A DNA stretch of 64,000 nucleotides, taken from positions 1,984,001 to 2,048,000 of the forward strand of contig NZ_JAGPYQ010000002.1 in NCBI RefSeq assembly GCF_018070025.1, read 5' to 3'. The position numbers and the translations under genes are program-made. The notes under the pieces were generated by a model. The model worked only from the letters and a program-made list of their open reading frames with translations, was not told where the DNA came from and ran no database searches. How positions within the stretch are numbered: position 1 is the first letter of the stretch; each line of letters opens with the position of its first letter. This document shows, one piece after another, positions 8,053 through 15,907 of the stretch. The stretch is from Streptomyces liliiviolaceus. GTDB taxonomy: Bacteria > Actinomycetota > Actinomycetes > Streptomycetales > Streptomycetaceae.

Positions 8053-8931
8053 CTACCGCGTGAGCCAGATGATCAGGGCGATGACGATCACGGCCAGCAG
8101 CAGTACTGCCGGGAGGGCTCGTTTCAGGACCGCGCCGCGGGCCACGCTCATCAGGTTCAAGGGTTGCACCGCTGCCGGGGCGGGCGGCGGGGACGCGGGG
8201 CGGACCCCGTTCGACACGGGGGTGACGGGAGCCGCCGGGCTCGCCGGAGCGGGCTCCTGCACGGTTCCGGTCGTGGAAGCGTCCGCTGCGGTGCCGTTCG
8301 CCGTGGCGGCGGCCGGTACCGCGGTCTCCGCGCCGGGGGCCGGGCCGGTGTCCGTCCCCGCCGCGGCCGGTCCGGGCGCGGCACCAGACGTGGCCGCAGG
8401 CGCAGACGCCGGTGCCGGCGAAGACGCCGATGCAGGTGCAGGCGCCAGTGGTTCGCCGGCTCCGGTCGCGGCCCGCCCCCGGCGTCGGTCCGCCGCGAGC
8501 TGCCCCTCCAGGTTGTCGACGAACTGGGCCAGCAGCCGCCCGCTGATCTCCTCGATCATCCCCTTGCCGAACTGCGCGACCCGGCCCGTGATGGTGAGGC
8601 GGGTGTCCACCGTGACCCGCGTTCCGGAGTCGTCCGGGACCAGGCGGGCGGTGACGCGGGCGTCGGCGTTGCCCTGCCCCCGGGTGTCACGGCCGCGCGC
8701 GTGCAGCACCGCCGTGCGCCCCGCCTCGTCCTTCTCCTCGAAGGAGACGACCCCCTTGTACTGGACGGTCATGGGTCCGACCTTGACCTTCACGACCCCG
8801 TTGTACGCGTCGCCGTCCACGCCGGTGAGCTGGGCGCCCGGCATACAGGGAGCGATCCGCTCCACGTCGGTCAGCAGGTCCCAGGCCTCGTCGGGCGGCA
8901 GGTTCACTCGGAACTCATTGGTGAAGTCCAT
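8053..8931 (-). CDS. coxG: CoxG-type SRPBCC protein with C-terminal membrane anchor
   Basis: A 292-residue protein. Residues 1-145 form a CoxG-like SRPBCC (START-fold) domain beginning MDFTNEFRVNLPPDEAW and containing the typical IAPCMPGAQL and GRVAQFGKGMIEEIS segments. A Pro/Ala/Thr-rich linker of about 110 residues follows, and the last ~20 residues are a transmembrane helix (LPAVLLLAVIVIALIIWLTR) with a tiny tail. CoxG proteins are associated with aerobic CO dehydrogenase and are thought to bring the enzyme to the membrane or to quinone. The cox genes lie just across the LysR gene, which supports this role. A GTG three codons upstream (8940) is an alternative start, but the family normally begins at the chosen MDF. 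No ribosome site is visible for either. Confidence 0.85.
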   Translation of the reverse strand: MDFTNEFRVNLPPDEAWDLLTDVERIAPCMPGAQLTGVDGDAYNGVVKVKVGPMTVQYKGVVSFEEKDEAGRTAVLHARGRDTRGQGNADARVTARLVPDDSGTRVTVDTRLTITGRVAQFGKGMIEEISGRLLAQFVDNLEGQLAADRRRGRAATGAGEPLAPAPASASSPAPASAPAATSGAAPGPAAAGTDTGPAPGAETAVPAAATANGTAADASTTGTVQEPAPASPAAPVTPVSNGVRPASPPPAPAAVQPLNLMSVARGAVLKRALPAVLLLAVIVIALIIWLTR

Positions 8932-8980
8932 GACGGACACACGATGGGCGCGGCCCGCCGGACCGTCAACGTGCTCTTCA

Positions 8981-8995
8981 GTCTTTGCTTAAGAC
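8981..8995. promoter_or_regulatory. Candidate LysR regulator site upstream of coxG
   Basis: GTCTT-TGCTT-AAGAC is an inverted repeat 50 nt upstream of coxG. Read on the minus strand it contains CTTAAGCA, the same 8 bases found in the stronger palindrome upstream of coxM (10041-10064). The shared core suggests that one regulator binds both. Confidence 0.45.
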
Positions 8996-9029
8996 GCCGG
9001 GCGACCCCGTCCGGCGGGCGTGGCGGACG

Positions 9030-9998
9030 TCAGCTCCAGATGGTGACGTGGACCGGCGGACGGAACTCGTTCATGGGCACCCCGTTGGACCGCGTCAGCA
9101 CCGCCTGCGTCGCGGCCGGTGTCGTCACGAAGCGGCACAGCGCGGCGGCCGTCGTCGAACGGCGTTCGCCGATGAGCGCGCTCGCGTACAGCATGCCGCT
9201 CAGCCGGGCGCCCGTGACATCGAGCCGGATCAGCGACCCGCGCCGCAGGTCGTCGCGTACGACGTGCAGGAAGGCCACGGACAGACCGGCCCCGGCGGCC
9301 ACCGCGTTGAGCGAGGCGGTGACGCTGGGGAAGGCCTTCGCGCCGGTCGCCTCGACTCCGACGTGGGCCAGGAAGGCGCCCGACAGTGTGTCCGGGTCGA
9401 GCCCGGCCGGGCCCAGCAGCCATGGTTCGTGGGCCAGTTGGGCGGGGCCCAGCCGTTGCCCGTGTTTCAGCGGATGGTCCGGCGCCGCGACGACGGCTAG
9501 TTGGAAGCGCAGGAACGGTATCGACTCGACGGCCGGTGCCGGACGCGGGGCCGGACCGATGGTGACATCGGCACGCCGGTCGCGGAGCAGGTCGCCGAAG
9601 ACCGCCACCGGCACGGCGAGGGTCTCCACGTCCAGGTCGGGCTGCCTGCGCCCGAAGGACGTCAGCAGTGCGGGGAGCACCTGCTCGACGCCGGCCTCGG
9701 TGGACGCCACCCGCAGATGGGCGGTACCGGAACTCGCCTGGCGGACCCGGTGCCGGGTCTCCTCGGCGAGACCGACGATCTCGGCGGCGCCCGCGGCCAG
9801 CCTGCTGCCGCCCGGGGTGAGACTGATCCCGCCGGCGGCCCGGATGAAGAGCACGTCGCCCAGTTCGCGGCGGAGCACGGCGACCGCCCCGGAGACGGCG
9901 GCCTCGGTGACTCCGAGCGCCTGAGCCGCGCCTTTCACGGAACCCAGTCGGGCCACTGTGACGAATGCGCGCAGCTGAGTCAGCGTCATGTCCGCCAT
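9030..9998 (-). CDS. LysR family transcriptional regulator of the cox locus
   Basis: A 322-residue LysR-type regulator. The N-terminal winged helix (MTLTQLRAFVTVARLGSVKG, with AAQALGVTEAAVSGAVAVLR as the recognition helices) is followed by a two-lobed substrate-binding-like effector domain. ATG 9998 is chosen, and ATG 9989 (MTLTQ) is equally possible. It is divergent from coxM across a 168-bp region with a palindromic site next to the coxM -35 box, and it is upstream of coxG in the same direction. Activation of coxMSL by this protein is inferred from the layout. The effector is unknown. Confidence 0.85.
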   Translation of the reverse strand: MADMTLTQLRAFVTVARLGSVKGAAQALGVTEAAVSGAVAVLRRELGDVLFIRAAGGISLTPGGSRLAAGAAEIVGLAEETRHRVRQASSGTAHLRVASTEAGVEQVLPALLTSFGRRQPDLDVETLAVPVAVFGDLLRDRRADVTIGPAPRPAPAVESIPFLRFQLAVVAAPDHPLKHGQRLGPAQLAHEPWLLGPAGLDPDTLSGAFLAHVGVEATGAKAFPSVTASLNAVAAGAGLSVAFLHVVRDDLRRGSLIRLDVTGARLSGMLYASALIGERRSTTAAALCRFVTTPAATQAVLTRSNGVPMNEFRPPVHVTIWS

Positions 9999-10040
9999 TA
10001 CAACGGCTGTTCGGCCGGTAGGACCCGTTCCGTCGCCGAC

Positions 10041-10064
10041 CGACTTAAGCATTCGCTTGAGTCG
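10041..10064. promoter_or_regulatory. Candidate LysR operator upstream of coxM
   Basis: CGACTTAAGC-attc-GCTTGAGTCG is a 10-4-10 inverted repeat with a single mismatch. It ends 3 nt before a -35 box, the usual position for LysR-type activation. Confidence 0.6.
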
Positions 10065-10067
10065 CCG

Positions 10068-10096
10068 TTGACCGGCCCGTACGACCGCGCGATTGT
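10068..10096 (+). promoter_or_regulatory. Candidate promoter of the coxMSL operon
   Basis: TTGACC (10068-10073), a 17-nt spacer and GATTGT (10091-10096; one mismatch to TANNNT) lie 70 nt upstream of the coxM start and directly beside the LysR palindrome. Confidence 0.5.
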
Positions 10097-10166
10097 TCCC
10101 CCGGACCGGCCGCCGGACCGTCGCATCGCAAGGCACCGGCCCGGTCCTCAAGGGAGGGAGCGTGCC

Positions 10167-11057
10167 GTGCAGGTACCCGCTTCGTTCGACTACCGGCGTG
10201 CGACGAGCGTGGCCGAGGCGCTGGAGCTGCTGCGGCGCTACGGCGAGGAGGCGCGGGTCGTGGCCGGCGGACACAGTCTGCTGCCCATGATGAAGCTGCG
10301 CCTCGCCGGCCCCGAACTGCTCGTCGACATCAACGACCTGCACGAACTCGACCACATCGAGCTGGTCGGGGACGAGCTGCGCGTCGGCGCGCTGACCCGG
10401 CACCGCACCCTCCTGGAGTCGCCGCTGGTCGGCCGGTACTTCCCCATCGTCCACGACGCGGAGAAGGTGATCGCCGACCCGCCGGTCCGCAACCGGGGCA
10501 CGATCGGCGGCTCCCTGTGCCAGGCGGACCCGTCGGAGGACCTGTCGGCGGTGTGCGGGGCGCTGCACGCGCGGGTCGTGATCCGCGGGGAGGGCGGCGA
10601 ACGGGTCGTGCCCATGGCCGACTTCCACCAGGGCCCGTACGAGACGGCGGTGGGCGTCGGCGAGATGCTGGTCCAGGTGCGGATCCCCGTCCTGCCGGGG
10701 GCGGGCAGCGCGTACGAGAAGGTCGAGCGCAAGTCCGGCGACTGGGCCGTCGCCGCCGCCGGGGTCGCGCTGACCCTGCGCGAGGGGCGGATCGCCGACG
10801 CGGGCGTGGGTCTGGCCGCGGTGGGCGCGGGCGCGCTGAACCTCGACGCGGTGCAGGAGCTGCTGAACGGCGGCGAACCGTCCGAGGCACTGTACGAGGA
10901 GGCGGCCCTGCTGGCCTCCGCGAACTGTTCGCCGGTCACCGACGGCCGGGGCAGCGCCGAGTACAAGCGGCATCTGGCCGGCGAACTCACCAGGCGGGCC
11001 CTGCGGCGGTCCGTCGCAAGGGCACGGACCGCCCAGGGCACCACAGGGGAGGCGTGA
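10167..11057 (+). CDS. coxM: Carbon monoxide dehydrogenase medium (FAD) subunit
   Basis: A 296-residue flavoprotein subunit. It carries the two FAD-binding motifs of the CoxM/CutM family: AGGHSLLPMMKLR near residue 32 and the TIGGSL motif near residue 112 (RNRGTIGGSLCQADP). It passes electrons from the iron-sulfur subunit to the respiratory chain. The start is GTG at 10167 (VQVPASFDYRRA), preceded by AGGGAGGG at 10151-10158 with good spacing; the longer open frame upstream is non-coding. It is first in a six-gene operon and separated from coxS by only 5 nt. Confidence 0.93.
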   Translation: MQVPASFDYRRATSVAEALELLRRYGEEARVVAGGHSLLPMMKLRLAGPELLVDINDLHELDHIELVGDELRVGALTRHRTLLESPLVGRYFPIVHDAEKVIADPPVRNRGTIGGSLCQADPSEDLSAVCGALHARVVIRGEGGERVVPMADFHQGPYETAVGVGEMLVQVRIPVLPGAGSAYEKVERKSGDWAVAAAGVALTLREGRIADAGVGLAAVGAGALNLDAVQELLNGGEPSEALYEEAALLASANCSPVTDGRGSAEYKRHLAGELTRRALRRSVARARTAQGTTGEA

Positions 11058-11062
11058 GACGT

Positions 11063-11587
11063 ATGCGGATCACCGTCAACGTCAACGGTGAGGACCGGAC
11101 CCGGGAGGTCGAACCCCGTCATCTGCTCGTACGTTTCCTCCGCGACGACCTGGAGCTGACGGGCACGCACTGGGGGTGCGACACCAGCAACTGCGGCACC
11201 TGTGTGGTGCTGATGGACGGCGAGCCCGTGAAGAGCTGCACGGTTCTCGCGGTGATGGCGGCCGGCCATGAGATCCGTACGGTCGAGGACCTGGCGGACG
11301 GCGACCGGCTCGACCCCGTGCAGCAGGGGTTCATCGAACAGCACGGTCTGCAGTGCGGGTTCTGCACGCCGGGCATGATGCTGACCGGCCGGGCGCTCCT
11401 CGACCGCAATCCGGACCCCTCCGACCAGGAGATCCGGGAGGCCATCTCCGGCCAGCTGTGCCGGTGCACCGGCTATCTGAACATCGTGAGGTCCATCCGG
11501 TGGGCGGCCAGGGAAGAGGCCGCCGTCGCCGCCCCGGAAGCCACGACCCCGGCCACAGCCACAGCCACCACCGGGAGCCAGGCATGA
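11063..11587 (+). CDS. coxS: Carbon monoxide dehydrogenase small [2Fe-2S] subunit
   Basis: A 174-residue protein with the two [2Fe-2S] domains of this family. The plant-ferredoxin type has C39, C44, C47 and C59 (CDTSNCGTC ... C); the C-terminal four-helix type has C98, C101, C133 and C135 (CGFC ... CRC). It carries electrons from the molybdenum centre in CoxL to FAD in CoxM. The last ~20 residues form an Ala/Thr tail that is not part of the usual fold. ATG 11063 is preceded by GGGGAGG; an in-frame GTG at 11054 overlaps the coxM stop but is too close to the ribosome site. The stop overlaps the coxL start (ATGA). Confidence 0.95.
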   Translation: MRITVNVNGEDRTREVEPRHLLVRFLRDDLELTGTHWGCDTSNCGTCVVLMDGEPVKSCTVLAVMAAGHEIRTVEDLADGDRLDPVQQGFIEQHGLQCGFCTPGMMLTGRALLDRNPDPSDQEIREAISGQLCRCTGYLNIVRSIRWAAREEAAVAAPEATTPATATATTGSQA

Positions 11588-13983
11588 CCGCCGTCGACGA
11601 ACCCCCGGTGACACCGCAGGAGCCGGCACAGGGACAGGAGCCCGAACGGCCCATCGGCTTCGGCCGGATGAAGCGCAAGGAGGACCCCCGCTTCGTCCGC
11701 GGCAGGGGCCGCTACGTCGACGACATCCAGCTGCCCGGCATGCTGCACGGCGCGGTCCTGCGCAGCCCGTTCGCGCACGCCCGCATCCTCTCCGTGGACA
11801 CGTCCGCCGCCGAGGCGCATCCCAAGGTCACAGCGGTGATCACCGGCGAGACCCTGGCCGGTCTGGGGCTCGCCTGGATGCCCACCCTGTCGATGGACAC
11901 CCAGGCGGTGCTCGCCACCGACAAGGTCCGTTTCCAGGGCCAGGAGGTCGCGTTCGTCGTCGCCGAGGACCACTACGCGGCGCGCGACGCGATCGAGCTG
12001 ATCGACGTCGAGTACGAGCCCCTGGACCCGGTCGTCAACGCCCGGCACGCCCTCGCCCCCGAGGCGCCCGTCATCCGGGACGACCTGGAGGGACGTACGG
12101 ACAACCACGTCTTCGACTGGGAGGCGGGCGACAGCGCGGCCACCGAGGAGGCTTTCGCGCGGGCCGACGTCGTCGTGGAGCAGACCATGCTCTATCCGCG
12201 GGTGCACCCCGCCCCGCTGGAGACCTGCGGGGCGGTCGCCTCGATGGACCCGGTCGACGGCAAGCTCACCCTCTACTCCACCTCCCAGGCCCCGCACGCC
12301 CACCGCACGCTCTACGCGATGGTGGCGGGCATCCCCGAGCACAAGATCCGGGTCGTGGCCCCCGACATCGGCGGCGGTTTCGGCAACAAGGTCGGCATCT
12401 ATCCGGGATACGTCTGCGCGATCGTGGGATCGATCGTCACCGGGCGGCCCGTGAAGTGGATGGAGGACCGCTCCGAGAACCTGATGAGCACGTCCTTCGC
12501 CCGCGACTACCACATGGCCGGCGAGATCGCGGCGACACGGGAGGGGAAGATCCTGGGCGTGCGGGTCAAGGTCCTCGCCGACCACGGCGCCTTCAACTCC
12601 ACGGCGCAGCCCACCAAGTACCCGGCCGGCTTCTTCCACATCTTCACCGGCTCGTACGACATCGAGGCCGCGCACTGCCGGGTCACGGGCGTCTACACCA
12701 ACAAGGCCCCCGGCGGTGTCGCGTACGCCTGCTCGTTCCGGGTCACCGAGGCGGTCTATCTCATCGAGCGCCTGGTGGACTGCCTCGCCGACGAACTGGG
12801 CGCCGACCCGGCCGAGTTGAGGATGCGCAATCTGCTGCGGCCGGAGCAGTTCCCGTACGAGAACAAGACCGGCTGGACGTACGACTCCGGGGACTACCCC
12901 GCCTGTCTGCGCAAGGCGATGGATCTCGCGGGGTACGAGGAGCTGCGCAAGGAGCAGAGCGAGAAGCGGGCCCGGGGCGAACTCATGGGCGTGGGGCTCT
13001 CGTTCTTCACCGAGACGGTCGGCGCCGGGCCCCGCAAGCACATGGACATCCTCGGTCTCGGCATGGCGGACGGCTGTGAGCTGCGTGTCCATCCGACGGG
13101 CAAGGCGGTCGTACGGCTGAGTGTGCAGACACAGGGGCAGGGCCACGAGACGACGTTCGCGCAGATCGTCGCGGAGGAGCTGGGCATCCCGCCCGAGGAC
13201 ATCGACGTCGTGCACGGCGACACCGACCAGACGCCGTTCGGACTCGGCACGTACGGCAGCCGCTCCACGCCGGTGTCGGGGGCCGCGGCGGCCGTGGTGG
13301 CGCGCAAGGTGCGGGACAAGGCGCGGATCATCGCGGGCGCGATGCTGGAGGTCGCCCCGGACGATCTCGCCTGGACGAAGGGCCGTTGGTCGGTCAAGGG
13401 CGATCCCTCCATGACCACGACCATCCAGGAGATCGCGCTCGCCGCGCACGGTTCGCTGGAGCTGCCGGACGGCGTGGAGGGCCATCTGGAGGCGACGACC
13501 GTCTACAACCCGCCCGAGATGACGTACCCGTTCGGCGCGTACGTCTGCGTGGTCGACGTCGATCCCGGCACGGGCTCGGTGAAGGTGCGGCGGTTCGTGG
13601 CGGTGGACGACTGCGGGACCCGTATCAACCCGATGATCATCGAGGGGCAGGTGCACGGCGGTCTCGCCGACGGCATCGGGATGGCGCTGATGGAGATCAT
13701 CGGCTTCGACGAGGACGGCAACTGTCTCTCCGGGTCCTTCATGGACTATCTGCTGCCGACCGCGCTGGAGGTGCCCGCCTGGGAGCTGGACCACACCGTC
13801 ACGCCGTCCCCGCACCATCCGTTCGGGGCGAAGGGCATCGGCGAGTCCGCGACCGTCGGTTCCCCGCCGGCCGTCGTCAACGCGGTCCTCGACGCCATCG
13901 GCGTACGCCATGCCGACATGCCGCTGACGCCGAGCCGGGTGTGGCAGGCGCTGCAGGGCGGCGAGGTGGAGGCACCGCAATGA
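11584..13983 (+). CDS. coxL: Form I carbon monoxide dehydrogenase large (molybdenum) subunit
   Basis: A 799-residue molybdopterin subunit of the xanthine oxidase family. The active-site loop reads AYACSFR at residues 380-386, matching the AYxCSFR signature of form I CoxL, in which the cysteine (C383 here) bridges copper to molybdenum. Form II proteins have AYRGAGR instead. Family landmarks include RGRGRYVDDIQLPGMLHGAVLRS near the N-terminus, GGGFGNK and the C-terminal KGIGESATVGSPPAV stretch. The length equals that of characterised enzymes (about 800). With form I sequence and complete partners, oxidation of CO to CO2 for energy, probably at trace levels, is a well-supported inference. It overlaps both neighbours by ATGA. 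Confidence 0.95.
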   Translation: MTAVDEPPVTPQEPAQGQEPERPIGFGRMKRKEDPRFVRGRGRYVDDIQLPGMLHGAVLRSPFAHARILSVDTSAAEAHPKVTAVITGETLAGLGLAWMPTLSMDTQAVLATDKVRFQGQEVAFVVAEDHYAARDAIELIDVEYEPLDPVVNARHALAPEAPVIRDDLEGRTDNHVFDWEAGDSAATEEAFARADVVVEQTMLYPRVHPAPLETCGAVASMDPVDGKLTLYSTSQAPHAHRTLYAMVAGIPEHKIRVVAPDIGGGFGNKVGIYPGYVCAIVGSIVTGRPVKWMEDRSENLMSTSFARDYHMAGEIAATREGKILGVRVKVLADHGAFNSTAQPTKYPAGFFHIFTGSYDIEAAHCRVTGVYTNKAPGGVAYACSFRVTEAVYLIERLVDCLADELGADPAELRMRNLLRPEQFPYENKTGWTYDSGDYPACLRKAMDLAGYEELRKEQSEKRARGELMGVGLSFFTETVGAGPRKHMDILGLGMADGCELRVHPTGKAVVRLSVQTQGQGHETTFAQIVAEELGIPPEDIDVVHGDTDQTPFGLGTYGSRSTPVSGAAAAVVARKVRDKARIIAGAMLEVAPDDLAWTKGRWSVKGDPSMTTTIQEIALAAHGSLELPDGVEGHLEATTVYNPPEMTYPFGAYVCVVDVDPGTGSVKVRRFVAVDDCGTRINPMIIEGQVHGGLADGIGMALMEIIGFDEDGNCLSGSFMDYLLPTALEVPAWELDHTVTPSPHHPFGAKGIGESATVGSPPAVVNAVLDAIGVRHADMPLTPSRVWQALQGGEVEAPQ

Positions 13984-15011
13984 GCCGCGTCGTACCCGTC
14001 GTCCCCGTCACTCCCGTCGGACCGTCGCGGGCCGGGCCGCTCGAAGCGCGCATGGCCGAACTGACGGGCCGGCGGGTGCCGTTCGTGAAGGCCACCGTCG
14101 TCCGCGCCCGCCGTCCGGCGAGCGCGCGCCCCGGCGACACCGCGCTGGTCCTCGCCGACGGCAGGATCGAGGGTTTCGTCGGTGGGGTCTGCGCGGAGGC
14201 CACGGTACGGGTCCAGGCCCTGCGGACCCTGCGCGACGGCGAGTCCCTGCTGCTGCGCATCTCGCCGGAGGAGACGGCCGACGGCACCGGGGAACCCGTC
14301 GTCGAGGAGGGCGCGGTCAGCGTCCGCAACCCGTGTCTGTCCGGCGGCGAACTGGAGATCTTCCTCGAACCGCTGCGGCCCGCGCCCCGCGTGCTGGTGT
14401 TCGGCGAGTCCCCCATCGCACGGACCCTGCTCGACTTCGGACCGGCGCTCGGTTACGCGATCTCGTCGGTGTCCGGTGCCGACGCGCTCGACACCCCGGG
14501 CGCCGAGGCACTGGCCGGCACCCGTGCCGTGGTGATCGCCTCGCACGGCCGCGACGAGGAACGTGCCCTGCTGTCAGCGGTACGGGCCGGGGTGCCGTAC
14601 GTCGGACTGGTGGCCAGTCCCCGGCGCGGGGCGGCGGTGCTGGCCGGGCTCGCCCACGAGCTGGACGAGGAGCAGCGGGCCCGCGTCCGCACTCCGGCGG
14701 GCCTGTGGATCGGGGCCCGTACACCGGGCGAGATCGCGCTGTCGATCCTGGCGGAGGTGGTCCAGGCGGTCCGTCTGCCGACGGCCGCGGCGGAAGAGGC
14801 CCGGGTGGGCGCCCCGGTGACGGTGACGGCCACCGACCCGGTCTGCGGGATGGAGGTCGCCGGCTCGGCGGCCACCACCCCGTACTCGGACGCGGGCGGC
14901 GCGGGCAGGCAGTGGTTCTGCCGCCCCTCCTGCCGAGAGGCGTACGAGAAGGACCCCGGCCGGTACACGAAGGCGCGGGCGGCGGCGGAGACGGAGGCCG
15001 GGACTTCGTGA
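13980..15011 (+). CDS. coxF: XdhC/CoxI-family maturation protein fused to a YHS domain
   Basis: A 343-residue protein. Residues 20-120 match the XdhC/CoxI N-domain (PGDTALVLADGRIEGFVGG followed by C71 of GGVCAEA). Residues 135-265 form the Rossmann-like XdhC C-domain (PRVLVFGESPIARTL ... ALSILAEVV). Residues 284-331 are an added YHS domain with a conserved cysteine set (DPVCGMEV ... QWFCRPSCREAYEKDPGRY). XdhC-type proteins bind molybdenum cofactor and protect or sulfurate it before insertion. YHS domains are metal- or cofactor-associated and are common on copper transporters and reductases. A role in Mo/Cu centre assembly of CoxL is inferred. The gene lies in the operon between coxL and coxD with ATGA and GTGA overlaps. 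The symbol follows the usual place of the XdhC member in cox clusters; coxI is an alternative. Confidence 0.85.
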   Translation: MSRVVPVVPVTPVGPSRAGPLEARMAELTGRRVPFVKATVVRARRPASARPGDTALVLADGRIEGFVGGVCAEATVRVQALRTLRDGESLLLRISPEETADGTGEPVVEEGAVSVRNPCLSGGELEIFLEPLRPAPRVLVFGESPIARTLLDFGPALGYAISSVSGADALDTPGAEALAGTRAVVIASHGRDEERALLSAVRAGVPYVGLVASPRRGAAVLAGLAHELDEEQRARVRTPAGLWIGARTPGEIALSILAEVVQAVRLPTAAAEEARVGAPVTVTATDPVCGMEVAGSAATTPYSDAGGAGRQWFCRPSCREAYEKDPGRYTKARAAAETEAGTS

Positions 15012-15907
15012 GCGAGTACGTCGAGCGCGCTCTCCCCGATGTCGGGAGTCTGCGCGCCGCGCTGGACGCACTGGGCTATCTCGCCGACGACGGCCTGGTC
15101 ACCGCCCTGTTCCTGGCGCTGCGCCTCCCCCAGCCGCTGCTGCTTGAGGGGGAGGCGGGGGTCGGCAAGACCGAGGCGGCCAAGTCGGTGGCCGCGATCC
15201 TGGGCGGCCCGCTGATCCGGCTGCAGTGCTACGACGGCCTGGACGCGGCCGAGGCGCTGTACGAGTGGAACCATCCCCGCCAGTTGCTCGGCATCCGGCT
15301 CGCCGAGGCACGGCACGAACAGATCGGCGAGGACGACCTGTTCAGCGAGGCGTATCTGCTGCGTCGGCCGGTGCTCGCCGCGCTCAGCCATCCCGGGCCC
15401 GCGCCCGCCGTCCTGCTCATCGACGAGATCGACCGCGCCGACGACGACTTCGAGGCGTTCCTGCTGGAGGTGCTCGCCGAGGCCGCCGTCACGATTCCGG
15501 AGCTGGGCACCGTACGGGCCACGGTGCCGCCCGTCGTGCTGCTCACCTCCAACCGCACGCGTGACCTCCACGACGCGCTCAAACGGCGGTGTCTGTACCA
15601 CTGGATCGACTATCCGGAGACCGAGCGGCTCATCGAGATCGTGCGCCGCCGGGTGCCCGGCACGTCACGCGAGCTGGCGGTCGCGGTGGCGGCGGCCGTA
15701 GGGCGGCTGCGGGCGCTGGAGCTGCAGAAGCCGCCGGGCATCGCCGAGACCATCGACTGGATCTCCGCGCTGAGGCTGCTCGGTGTGGACGTCCTGGACG
15801 CGCAGATCGCCGGGAGCACCCTCGGCTCGCTGCTCAAGTACCGGGAGGACCAGCAGTCGGTGCGCGAGCGCGGTCCGGACTGGCTGGTCGCGGGCCGCCG
15901 GCCGTGA
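15008..15907 (+). CDS. coxD: MoxR-type AAA+ ATPase CoxD
   Basis: A 299-residue MoxR-family AAA+ ATPase. Walker A is GEAGVGKT (48-55), Walker B is LLIDEID with sensor 1 in LLTSNRTRDLHDALKRR. CoxD unfolds or remodels apo-CoxL so that the copper-sulfur part of the [CuSMoO2] site can be built. The start is a GTG overlapping the previous stop (GTGA), and the end overlaps coxE in the same way, so CoxD and CoxE should be made in step. Confidence 0.92.
   Translation: MSEYVERALPDVGSLRAALDALGYLADDGLVTALFLALRLPQPLLLEGEAGVGKTEAAKSVAAILGGPLIRLQCYDGLDAAEALYEWNHPRQLLGIRLAEARHEQIGEDDLFSEAYLLRRPVLAALSHPGPAPAVLLIDEIDRADDDFEAFLLEVLAEAAVTIPELGTVRATVPPVVLLTSNRTRDLHDALKRRCLYHWIDYPETERLIEIVRRRVPGTSRELAVAVAAAVGRLRALELQKPPGIAETIDWISALRLLGVDVLDAQIAGSTLGSLLKYREDQQSVRERGPDWLVAGRRP

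Noticed and set aside
11473..13980. 835-codon minus-strand open frame over coxL
   Set aside because: Antisense shadow of a well-recognised CoxL sequence.
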